Positions 11,346-23,600 of a stretch of 64,000 nt of DNA are shown piece after piece (within the stretch, counting starts at the first letter, position 1; each line of letters begins with the position of its first letter). The notes beneath the pieces are model-generated. The model saw nothing but the letters and a program-made list of their open reading frames with translations. It had not been told where the DNA came from and ran no database searches. Source of the DNA: Apus apus (lineage: Eukaryota > Chordata > Aves > Apodiformes > Apodidae); contig NC_067291.1 of NCBI RefSeq assembly GCF_020740795.1, positions 19,191,780 to 19,255,779 of the forward strand. Reading direction: 5' to 3'. Both the position numbers and the translations under genes were made by a program.

Positions 11346-13656
11346 GAGGGAAGAGAAAAAGGGATTTTCTGGAGGGTCGATGTCACCCGCACCGGGTTGT
11401 TGCAGCGAAGACTAGAAAAGAAGCCGAGACAAAAATAATCTTTTAAGAACGCGCAGCTGAGATTAGTGCAGCATGTCAAGATGTTGCTGAGCACAATAAA
11501 TCCAGCCCCTCTGCCTGTACCAACACTGAAATAAGAACTTTCCCGGCACCTTGTGTACTGCAACCCTGGGTTTCAAAATTTTGTATCAACGTCCTATTTT
11601 TGAAGTGCTGTTTAGGGATGGGCTCCAACCATGCAATTTTGGCTTTGAGTTCAGGCTTCCCCTCAGCTCTGGACGTTTGGCTCGAGGGTTTAGATGTGGC
11701 TCGTTATAAAGAGAGAAAATTCAAATGGAGTTCTGAATTTGGACTGTAAATGCTTAAGTATGTTCAAACCTGCCGCATCCCACTGAAAAATCTGACTAAA
11801 TAGAATAACATAAAACCAAAAACGACCCAATGAGACATTTTTTTCCCTCACATACTTTTATTAACATGACTGTTCACAGCAGAAAGGCCGCTCCTCCTAC
11901 CCCCCATGTAGGAAGCGGCGCCGACACAAGCCAGCACCTACCCATGTGCAAGCCTGCACATGCAGACACAGCTTTGTGCTGCCAGGTTTGATATTTGTGA
12001 TCTGAGTATGTCCCCTTTTTTAAATTTATTTTTTATTTTTACTTCAGCAGACGGCATACTGACTGAGGAATGTGTCAAGCCCCTATCCCAGGCAAGGACC
12101 ACAAGAACAACATTGCCCGTTCCTTGTATTTCTACTTAAAATGCATTTCTAGCCACACCCATGAGGATGTTTTGCCTTTCAACAATATACAGTGGGGTGC
12201 AGAGAGATCAAGAACCCAGAAGCTCATTCCTTTTGGCAGCAAGGTGGTCTGTTTTCTAGTGAGCACTTAAATTCTGTAGTGTGCTGGTAGAAATTTTTCT
12301 AAATCCTTTGACAGTTTCTGGTATTCTTTAATCCCGGAAATGTTTTTCAAATAAATAGCAATAATTAAGTCCATCTTCTGGCTTGTGCTAGTAATTTGGA
12401 TAGTCAAACTATTCTGTGCTTGCTGCCCTTGCTCGTTTTTCATGTAGGCATAATTTCTAGGCTTCAGTGTTAACATCCAAGATTAATGGGGCCATTCCTA
12501 CTTCTGAGAGTATTGTTTCAGCTGCCTGTAAACTGAGGCAAAACCCCCATGTCGATGTAATGAATAGTTCACCTCACATAGTTTAGGTTCATAACTATTA
12601 AAATATTCTTGACTGTTTCTAATGGAAACATCACTTTTACAGAAACATGATTCTTAAACACTCTGTGGCAGTTTTCATACTTTTCAGCTCATGTCATATG
12701 TAAAACTTCTGTAGATGTCTTTGACTTGCTGTTAATTTATAGCCCCTCCATCATTTTTGTCCTAGGATATATCTGCATTTAATTACATATTGTGTCAACG
12801 TCAACAAATTGCAGTCAGGGATGTGGTTCTCATCATGCAAGGCCTGATGCAAACCCCACACAAAGTAGTTTCTGCCCAGTCCTACCAGCACAGCTAACAG
12901 TGCTTATCTCTGTCCTGTCTTTCTTGTTCTTATGTCTCCCCCTCCTTCCCACTCTATTCCATCGAGCCTCCTCTGCTTTCTCTCCATGACCTACCTACTG
13001 CTCCCTTGCTCACTCTCTTGGCTATGCCACTTTCTTCCCCACCAGCACATTTAATTGCAATGTTCCATTTCATTATTAGCTTGTCACCACCTCTATCAAG
13101 TCACCTCTCCTAACGTCTCTAGCTGCAGAGCTTTCCTGCATAGCTTGTCATCAATTTTCCACATTAAGGCCTGTCTAAAGTCATGTGCAAAAGAGTCTAT
13201 GAAAAATAATGACTAGAGTGCTGTATTTATTTCTGAATAAAGAGCAGCATCAGTGAATAGTGTTACTGTACAGGCAGAGACAGATTTACTGTGTGCCCAG
13301 CTCCTGCAGGCTCCGCTGCACAGAATGTATCTGTGTCATTCAGACAAAGCCTTTCCCTTCGTGGGGACACAGGGGATCTCCGGGCAGTGGCCTCTGCACA
13401 CATATGGAGACCAACCCCAAGATCATGGAGTCAACAGAAGTCTTCCTTTTCATTCCAGTTAACTTTGGATCAGACTCTTGTGCATAAGTTAATTAAACAA
13501 GTTAACAACTGCAAGTGGGCAGGCAGCAAGCACGCTTCATGTGGTATTCTGCTGCCTCTCAAGTGCAGGGTGGAGCGCTGGCAGCCAGATTTAGCCTCCC
13601 CAGGAGTGCAGCTGGGGAGACCAGCAGGGTTTCTATGGACTGGCAACCACAGAACC

Positions 13657-13675
13657 TTTTTTTTTTTTTTTTTTT
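13657..13675. repeat. Poly-T tract
   Basis: An uninterrupted T homopolymer of about 19 bases. It could be the poly-A tail of a decayed minus-strand retrocopy, but I see no target-site duplication or recognisable retrocopy beside it. Confidence 0.7.
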
Positions 13676-16600
13676 CATGTTTCAACCCCAAATTTCTAGC
13701 TTGTGGCACTAAAGTAGTTTTGAAAATATGGTTTAGCTTATTTTAAGTGCATTTGACGCATGGATAAACTCAAGCAAGGCAGAGCACAAGTGGCAGATGG
13801 TCAGTGACAGAGCCAGGAATGGAGAGCTTCCCTGTCCCAGGACATGGTTTTAAAAGACTTTGTCTCAGGATTGTGAGATTTGACCACTTATAATTCATGA
13901 GGCTTCAGCAGTGCCCAAAAAACAAAGACAGAAAAAAAAAAAAAGAAGAAACAAACTATTACTATGTGCAGTATTTCCTGGCAGAGACTGGCTTCCATAG
14001 GCAAAACTATTTCAGTATGCAGTTTGGGGCTTAATCTGTTCACTTTCTTACCAGTTTTATTCCTTTTGAACTCCCCTGGCTCTGCTGTGTGAACTGCTTA
14101 TAGACATCTCCAGGGGGGAAGAAGGAGTCTCCAAAGGACCCCAACAGAATATCTTTGAAAAGAGACACATCAGTAACCCTGGTAAAAATAATTATGAAGA
14201 TAATGATAATGGTAAATTATAAACTAAGTAACCAAACAACAGTCTGTGTTTCAGAGAATGAATTGCCTTACCCTGTCCAGTAACCCACTTTACTGCACAG
14301 TAGTGGATCTACATCCAGAGGGTGATGCAAGGAAATGGAACCTTTGGCAGGCTGGGATCACACTGGAAATGAAGCAACATCTTCATGGAGTTTTTTATGT
14401 ATGCATATTTGAAAATCTGGAACTTAGCCCTTTTTGACATGAAAAGACTGTCTCTATTTGGAATTATTAAATTCTAAGCAGACTGTGAAACAAAAAAAGT
14501 ATGTACACCTCACGGTGCAGCAGTACAGCAGTGCAGTTACCTTCCTTTTGCTGCTTCAAATAAAAGCTTTTTCACTCCAGGGAAACTACTGATTATAAAT
14601 TATAAAAGAGGCAATAGAATATCATGCATGTATTAAAAAGAAAAGAAAAGAAAGAAGTTTCAGACCCTTCTCTAGGTAAAGAACTTACTGAAGCATCTAA
14701 AAATATGGGGAAATGAAGCGAACCCAGGGCCTGATCCAAAGGGCACTGAACTCAGCAGCAGCACTGCAGAGGGGTTCATTAGGCACCAGTCAGGTATGTC
14801 ATTAATTGCTCTTCACAAAATGCAAATAGAGAAAGTTATTGTATATGAGTATGGATAAAGCCTAATTGCAGTGTCTAGGCATTCCACTTGGATCATACGA
14901 GCAGGTTTTTCTCCAGCAGGTAGAATTTCTCAGCAAGGATTTCTTGCCAATACTTATGTGAGAGTTCTAGTCCCAAAAGCACAGCAATGCTGGGAAACAA
15001 AAGGGAAAGAACATGTATCCAAAGAGGAGACCCAAATGTTTCCAAGGCATTTCTATGAATAAAAATATGATACAAAGTTATTATCATTTCACTTTTCAGT
15101 GCTTATTTGCCTCCTCAGGATTTCAGAGTGTGCATTGGAGAATTTAGGCTGTGAATCATGAAGTTTTCCTCAGCAAATGCTAAATCTATTCACAAGGCAT
15201 TGCAACAACTGTCCAGTATCAAATGACAAGAGACCCACTGGGTGGCCATTGGTATTAATCAGTGAGAAAATAGGTAACATTGTGCTCTGCTATGTTGCTG
15301 CAGGCAGAGTTATCAAGCAAGTGATGCCATATCTCTTTTACTCTTGTTAGTAGACAAATATGCATGTACAGCCAGAACATATTCCTGGAAAGGCTGCTCT
15401 TGGAGACACTGGAAGCTCCAAAACAAATATCTGCAGCAGATTTTTTGAGAACTGGACAGAAGGCTGGCTTGGGGCTGGTTCAAGTCCTAATGCATGTACC
15501 AAACCCAGCCTGTTGTCTGTTCCAGCACTAACCTGTTTTAAGTACTGCTCTCATCAGTAAAGCAAGATGACAAAAGCTTCTCTTTGTGGAGTAATATCAG
15601 GAAGGAAATTATGCATGCAGATTTGCCAGCAAAAAGAACAGTCCTGGGCTGTAGGTGTACACAGTAATACTGCTGGTTTGTTGCCATTTCCAGCAGCCCC
15701 TGTACCCTCAGGAGGGTAAGGACTGAACTGCTATCACTGCTGTCCAGGCATCAGCCCTGAAGGTTCAATTTGGACTCTTTGGCCCATCTGGAGGAGATTT
15801 CTGAAAGGATCAGTCTTTTCTCTGTATCAGTCCAGTTCCTCACCCAGAGTCACACCACGTGAGGCTGTGGTGCTGCAGGTGGCTTCTCTCATATCAGATA
15901 CAAAACCACTTTCCTTCACTAAAGATCTCCATTCCTTCTTATTTGCCCTATTCTGTATTTTCTAACCATGCCCAGGCCAAGTAATTGCATTCCATATATC
16001 CAAATGTTCCCCACAGTTTTGTCTGGCTAAGTTACTTCAGGCTCTGAACTCCTGTGTATTCCTGCTATTTAAAGTTGTTGTGTTTTGTTCTAGAGATCAC
16101 TTACATTGTGATGGGTTAAGTGAAGTTTATCTGTCAGATAACCACTTCTCAGGAGTACTATTAGGTTTCATTAATGTTTGTAGAACAATACTGAGATTCT
16201 CAAGAGAAGCAGCTGTAGAAGTGCAAAGGATTCTAATTAATTTAAAACTACCTTCTTTTTTACTAAATGGCTAACGACACTTAAGCTAAGATTCTCCAAG
16301 TAAAACTAACTTACTTGATTCTTAGACAAAAATATTCTGACATCTGGGTTTCCATTTACTACTACCAGTATATGATGCATTTTGATTTTTATTGTCCTTT
16401 GATATATCCAGGCACATATCTTGCTTTAGTTCCAGAAACACTGTCCAACGTAAGTGAAGTTACAGTTAATTATCAAAACAACTAAATTAACAAACTCAAA
16501 GACAATCCACATTGCCATTTGCCTTTAATATATAAAGTATTTGAACCATAAAGCCTGTAATTAGCATCATGGAATCATTTCCATATTTATTTGTAAGGCA

Positions 16601-16977
16601 TCTCATTTACATAAATAGTCATTATCAGATCATTATAAATCAGAAAACTGACAAGCCAGAGTGAGATCAGGCAAGATGTACCAAAAAGATTTGCTAGACT
16701 CACTGTTTGAAACTCCTCTGAGAGAAAAATCTCTGTTCCTGAACAGACTGAAACAGGACAGTGCTTTGGAAATACAAGCAGTGCTTCATCCACATGGCAT
16801 CACCAAACAGAACAGTTATTTTATAGGGTGAGAAAACATTGGGTCACTCTTCTCACTAACTGTCATGGAGGGTTTCCAAGAAAATGCATCTGACACATCT
16901 GCAGTGAAAATCTGACCCAGATTTCAGCTGATGTTCTCATAACACAGCTTTTAGGCTTTTCTCAAACTCCATAGCAT

Positions 16978-17019
16978 TTCAAAATACTTTTCAAAATACT
17001 TCTTTCTTTCAAAATACCT
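16978..17019. repeat. Short direct repeats (TTCAAAATAC x3)
   Basis: The decamer TTCAAAATAC occurs three times within about 40 bases, followed by related ATTTTCAAAATT sequence to 17056. It looks like replication-slippage AT-rich sequence. Confidence 0.6.
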
Positions 17020-20000
17020 TAAATACTTACAGTACTTTCAATATTTTCAAAATTTTGTATGTAGAAAGAAAAGGCATTATGCAGAAAAGAAAAACAAGGA
17101 AGAGAAAAGGCACTTCTTTATGTCTATTTGCAAGCTAGATTCATTATTCCTCAACTGTTAGCTAGAGAGTCACAGGTATTTAAAAATATGTCCTGGTTGA
17201 CTATAAGAATGCATTGCAGGCACTGCTGGAAGGGCTTTTGAGTGTTCATTAGAATAATTTTTTCGAGGTAGAAATGAAACCACCAGTTTTTAAAAGACTA
17301 CAGCTACAGAAACATATTTAAAAAATATTGCAGTTGCCCTGTTAAGTCAGACCTGTGTCCATCCTTTTTCTGTGTAAGATGCTTTTTTGAAGTGTAAGTT
17401 AAGCCCACCAGAGTAAGCCAAAACACCACTACCTACCCTGGTTGGATGATTGTTTTACTAATTCCTAGAGAATGGAGGTTGGCTCAAGCACTGAGTCATG
17501 AGGATTTAATCTCAACATAGATATTCTTAGTATCTGTTATTTTATCTTGGGTGTTTTAAAATCTGTATCCCTGCCCATCCCCTCTCCTAATTATCTGAAA
17601 TCATTTTCCTTTGTAACAGCTTTGGAATGTTCCCTTACATTATTACAAATACTGGCCTTATTCTATTGGTGCTCACTCCACTCACCTATGGATTTGGTTT
17701 GGTAAGAGTGTTCTCACTGAACATGTGAGCAACGGCTGAGAAACAGAGGCAAAACAAAGTAGCAATATTAGATCTCAGCAGTGAGTCACCGTGAAATGTA
17801 GGGCAGCCCAGGCTCCTGCCCTTTCCTGAGCTCTCTCAGCATTTGGTCCAGCTTCAACACAGGAGACCCTCACCTCGTGCTGTCAGAACTCAAATTGCTG
17901 TTTGTTTTCCTTTGCCCTAACAGCACTGCCACTTGAGCATGGAAGTTTAGGGGAGAGGAACTGGTCCACAACCTGGAGCTGACAAAGGAGATGAGACTAA
18001 ACACAAGCCAAAGCACCTTGAAAGTAAAGTATCAAATCTACTTGTTTAATCCAAGCTGCCCCAATTTCATTCACATCTCAAAATCAATGTGCTCACAGCA
18101 GAAGAGGGAGGGACATACCTGATCTGACTCACACCTGAGGGAGGCCTCTGCTGCTGCTGTGAAGAGCTCTCTGTGACAAGGCAGGGAGAGAAAAAAGTGC
18201 ATTAATTAAAACTGCTCGATCACCTCCTTGGAAAATGTATGACCAAGTGTTCATGCAATGGAAGTAATTCACATAACCAAGTTTGAATTTCACTCATGAA
18301 CAGTACAAAACTGCCTTAATCTATGGTATTTTTAAAAAATCACAGGCTAACTCTTAATACAAAAAAGAATACTTCCAATATAAATCATGAGATTGGAGGA
18401 AATGTCCTTGGCAAGTGAATTTGTTCCATGCTGCTGATGGTTCCTGTTAGTGACAAGAATTTTTTTTTAAGTAAGAAACAATGGGAAACAGATGCAAATG
18501 CATTTACCAGAAGGCCAGGCAATGGCTGCTTTTCCAAAATGTCAAGTGTGCAGAGTAGAGTAAATTTGAAAGAGAATTAATTATTTAAACTGAATTAATT
18601 TGACTACAATGAAGCCCTGTTAAGCCATCTCATCCATCCTGCTCCCTGCTCTGCTACCTCTTGCAGCCTAAGTCTAAATACTGACATCTATTTTAAAATA
18701 CTTCAACTGAAAAAATTCCTTACCCAGTCCTGGTACCAATATGTTGCTTTTAAAACATATTTACTGCATTTTAAAATATATTTACTCCTCTCTGACAACC
18801 ATCCCAACTGAAAGGGCAGGTCAAACTGGAAGGGATCCTATGGAAGCTCCAACGAGCAAGAGTTCACTAATGATAGTTAAATTAATCTTTTCAGAGCTAT
18901 AGTAATGTTTGTCACATTATTTTGTACACTGTCATTTTCTTGTCATGCGAGGGGAATGACTAATTACGTATGGAAAAATTTGAGAGAGTTCTTAGAAACC
19001 ATAACATTTTACTTGATCATTCATAACCAAACACGTAAAGAACTACTCACCCTATCGCTGTTGCGCAGCTTGTGTTAGATCTCCATAGTTACACTTGGCA
19101 CAACAAGTACAAAACCCAAGTGTCTTTGCAGGGCTGATAAGCAGGCAGGAAGCAAGTGAACATCTGCTACAGCTTTAGATGGTTTTGCCTTCAGCCACCG
19201 CTGAAAATCTTCAGGCTCTGCATTCCACCTACTGCTTGCTTGGCCTTTGACACTAGCAGCTGTGGAACAGGAGATGTAAGATGTTGTACCTACAGAGAAG
19301 GAGGTGCTTTATTTTCTAAAGGAGTATTGGGCTGTTTCATGGGATTTTTGCTTTCCATTTTCTGATCACTAGAAATGCTGGATAGCAGACACTGCAGATG
19401 GAGTCATCTCCTGAAAGTCAACCACTTCCTATTTTACAATTTTTTTCGCTAATGTTCTGTTTTCCTTTCCAAAAGGGCTTTGTTTTGTTCTGTTCTGTTT
19501 TAAACACCAAAAACAATTGCACCATATACTGAATAGTAATTATAATCATTGTAAGGAAAACATGTGCTTCCCTGAATCAGGGCTGGGGCTTCCAGTCCAG
19601 GCAATCTGTCTTCTTGTAGCATAACAGCATTTCTATAGCATGGACAGCCAAGGAACAGGGTTCTACAAAATAAATAACAACTCAGAGTAAACTATTTCTT
19701 TGTTTAAAGAAAGAGCTGTTGAACATTATGCTTGAAAAATGAGCTCAGCCACACAGTGGACATGGAGGAAACCTCAGCTCCAGTTAGTTCTGCAGTTCTC
19801 CACTTACACCGTATTTTTATTTGCATGGAAAACCACTAACAGAGAACAAGTGACAGCAGCACATTTCTTAGAGTGATGAAGGCCATGTACTGTAAATGCA
19901 CCTTCATGTACTTCCTTGGAGGCTGCAAGTTTGCCTAGAAAATTACACCAATTGTGGTTAAATCAGATTTAGGCACATGTGGTAGATCCTTCAGGTCTGA

Positions 20001-20508
20001 CACAATGAAATGAAAATATGTTTCAGGGTAATGATGAGAAAGATGAGGATTCTCCACAGTTATGTAAGTGTAACTGAGAAGAGAAATTTGCCCAGAAATT
20101 CTGTGTTCTGTGCTTTGGAGTTGTATGCAGTATTTTATATGTTCTATTCTTAAACTGCAGATGGATGCTGTTTTGCTAGAAAATAAATGAAGTACGAAGA
20201 TGACTTCAAACGTTTGCAGCAGCCATGCTGAGGCTCAAAGAAACATCAAGTAACTTTCCTAGAGAGACCTGAAAAGCAGAGACACCATGATCAAAGCAAG
20301 AAAAGACAAGAGTCTTACTCCACCTCTAATACAAGATGCTTTCTCTATCAAGGGCCAGGAGCTTACCTGGCACAGAGGTGTTCTACTGGTCTGCAAATAC
20401 ATCATATGAGGTAGATCCTTCTGCAGTATTTAGTTAGTTAAATATGGGAATATCCACAAAGACAGTTGATTTTAACCCGTGAGACTGGCAAATGACTGTC
20501 TCAGACTA

Positions 20509-20550
<42 letters not shown>
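20509..20550. repeat. (ATT)n trinucleotide microsatellite
   Basis: About 13-14 perfect ATT units. Within 50 bases follow inverted AATAAT units and then a separate (AGC)n-(AGT)n tract at about 20591-20615, giving a compound triplet-repeat cluster in intergenic DNA. Confidence 0.95.
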
Positions 20551-20551
<1 letters not shown>

Positions 20552-20590
20552 AATAATAATACAAAATTATTAGAATTATTTTATAACAAT

Positions 20591-20615
20591 AGCAGCAGCA
20601 GTAGTAGTAGTAGTA
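20591..20615. repeat. (AGC)n/(AGT)n triplet tract
   Basis: Three AGC-type units grade into about five AGT units, 40 bases after the ATT microsatellite. It probably arose by point mutation and slippage within one ancestral triplet repeat. Confidence 0.8.
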
Positions 20616-23600
20616 ATGGGAGTAACACATCCGTTTGGTAGAGCCCTACCATAATTCTGAATACTCTCTACAGAGAACAACAAACTGCATTTGCTCTGAA
20701 GAGTGTACTCTCCAACAGGTAACAAAAAAACATGATAAAAAACATGAAATGAATTGTACTAGTAGCAAATACCTTAATAATTCTGTGATTCTATGAGCCA
20801 AAAGGAGTAGCTGGGCTTGAAAATAGGCTATAAAAAGTAGGCTGCATTATTTGTGTTATCATATTGATACTATCTTCAGGATTTCACAGGGAACTGAGTT
20901 TTTTGAACTGCATTCATATTAGAATAATTAATTATCTGTCTTGAACTGTGAGCATATCATATCTGACCAGCTTGGAAACAGGCCAAATTTTGAAGTAATC
21001 TTTCGGAGAACGGCAGAATTAATTCCCATTGATTTGGTGTCAGAGGAAGCAAATCTGTACCTGTCTCAAGCATGTGCATTTCTTGCAGAGATGCACTAAA
21101 ATAGTCATCTTCTCTCTGCCTTCCTTCCCTGTGCCCTCCAAACATCAGAAACCAGGGTCAGAATGAGGGAAACCTGGTCTGGCTCCAAAATCTAATTGAA
21201 ACGGGTTTAGTAACCCGGTATTCGTGGCCAAGCTATACACAAATTCCTGGCCAAATCCACGCCATCCCAAACTCTACCCCACCCACTGCACTGAGTTCTT
21301 TGTTGCTCTCCTGGTGCTCCAGTCCTTCTAAAATACATCTCCACTCCAGGCTGAGAACAGCTAGGCAAGATGAGATGGACTTCCTGTCAGTCTATCAAAG
21401 CCATAAGCTCTAATTCTGCACACTGGTGAGACAATATTAATGACTAATCATAACTGAGAATGCATTTTAAACCAACCAGAGTTCTGGATCAATCCAAGCT
21501 CCATAAAATGTGCTGTGCTCTGAACATCTTGCACATCTTGCTTACTGCACAGCTGGCTGCTGAGAAAAATCTTGTCCCAGAAGGTTTGCTTAAGCACATG
21601 AAACATATTTTTAGCATCCCAAAGGTGTGTGTACTCAGAGAGCTGAGAGTGCAACCTGTCTGAGAGCAGCTTTCCAGAGAAAGGAGCAGGAAAGAGGCAA
21701 TGGGGGGTGAGATTAGTCCCCACGGAAGGAGACTCCTGCTTGGAATATCAACACATCTTTTCAGTCTCTGTCATTGTGACTGTGCTTTTATCAAATTTTC
21801 AGTATGCTTCTTAAGCCACGGGACCAGATGGCTCCTCTGCATAATGCAGGGAATCACGGCCAGGCTGGAGGTTTTTGTTGTGTGTCACAGCAAGCACGTG
21901 TGCTGGACCAGGCTAAAGTCTCTCACAGTCAGCATACGGCACAGGCTGCACTTGGATGACACTACAGCAGGTATCTAGATATACATACAGGCAGAAGGTT
22001 GGAGCGTCTTTTCTTCTTGCAGGTTGTCAGGAAAATGACTGTCATACCTTCAACACAAATAGCAAGCAATAGAGGCAGGGCAGTAACACATGGCATGGGA
22101 CAGATGCCAGGTGCTTCCTGGGATGCACAATGCCTGACAGCAAGGAATCCTGGTGGGCCAAGGACAGGAGGCTCTTGTTCCCCCCCTGACTCCCCATTGC
22201 ATCTTGTCATTAAGCTGTGCTGACACTTTGCCCAGTGCCTGCTTGCACAGCCAGTAGCCGTGGGCAGTACTTCTGGCCCTGAAGCACCTAGTGAGGAGAA
22301 GATAACCTCGTTGTTTGAGAGCGTCTTTGCCTCCGGCATTTTCAAAATGGAAAACAAACCGAATTTTTTCCTCACTTGCCTCATATAGATCTGGGGTGAA
22401 TTCAAGATGTGGCAGCCCTGTGAAACTAGAGTGACTGAGAGGGGAGGGTAAAGCAGTCAGATTTATACAGAAGGTGATTTGTGCTTCAGTGACAAGACCA
22501 TAAAAATCACCTTGTATTTGTCCCTCACTGACATATTGCAAATACTCAATTCTGGGCACTGCAAAATGTTGGGATAATGAAAGATGCTTTTTTGATACCT
22601 AGGAGACAGCTGTTTCAGAGAAGTCCAGCTTGCAAATCTCAGTGCAAGTAACAGATCCCCAGGTGGTTGAGGGCTGTCCCAAATAGCACGACTTGATATT
22701 GTGTCTGCTCTGGGCTGTGCAATGAAGGGGCAGCCAAAGACCTCTGACAGCCACACTCCACTCAAAATACTTTCTGGGATGCAAAAATTATCCTCTGGCT
22801 ATTTTTCAGCCTGCTCTTCTTAGGATTTATTTGACATGCCCTCTGTGTTGGGAGTGACAGGACACCTCATCAGCGGGTGCCGTGCTGGCCTTTGCAGGCG
22901 GGAGGGAGTGCTGGCAGGCAGCGGGATGCCCGTCGGGAACTGGAACTGTGACCAGGAATGTCAAAACTGCAGCCTGTGCAGCAGCTCTGATGAAGGTTAA
23001 CACATGTTGCCACCACCTCTGAGGTCAGCATTGGGCTCACTTGAGCAGTCCTATAAATAGATGCCCAAGGTTGACTGAAAAGAGGATTTGGCTCTGACGG
23101 ATGTTGTTTAGTGTCCCCAAGAGAGGAAAGCAGATTCTTTTCCTTTTTCTCTCTTCAGGCTCTAACCTTGAGTTGGTTTCTGTGGGAAACATTAGTGGCA
23201 TTTGCCAAAAGAGCTGCCACTGTGAGCCAGATGTCTTGCTGTGTCCCACAAACCATACGTACACGTTTCCTCAACATGCAAACCCAGACCTAATTCCACC
23301 AAAGACTCAAACTAATTCCTCACTGGCAAAACTAGGGAAAAAACCCAAACAAACATTGAGTTTAATTGCTTGAAAAGAGTAGGACACCTGGTGGATTTAT
23401 AGAGAATATATTTGGGATTATGAGCAACATTTTGTCATTTTCTTGGCAAAGCCAACTATGAACATATTTCTAGAGGAATCATTGAAATATCAGGGTTTCT
23501 ATTTAGTAAATTAACTTCGTAATAGCTGTTACAACCTACAGTTTGCCTGAAGAAGTCATTGCACCCTATAAAAAAAAATATGAGTATTGTTTGAATGACT

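Larger units (their letters stand above)
11340..20508. other. Intergenic DNA, no gene recognised
   Basis: About 9.2 kb between the CpG island and the triplet repeat at 20.5 kb. I see no exon with convincing splice signals, no RNA gene and no clear transposon. It contains the T-run at 13657-13675, an A-run near 13930, and TTCAAAATAC direct repeats near 16.98 kb. AT-rich stretches such as 18.56-18.60 kb could be regulatory, but nothing in the sequence alone shows that. Confidence 0.55.

Noticed and set aside
21962-22784. Overlapping minus-strand open frames of 60-169 codons
   Set aside because: Three frames are open at once, with no family resemblance and no consistent splice pair. They are probably chance frames in moderately GC-rich DNA.
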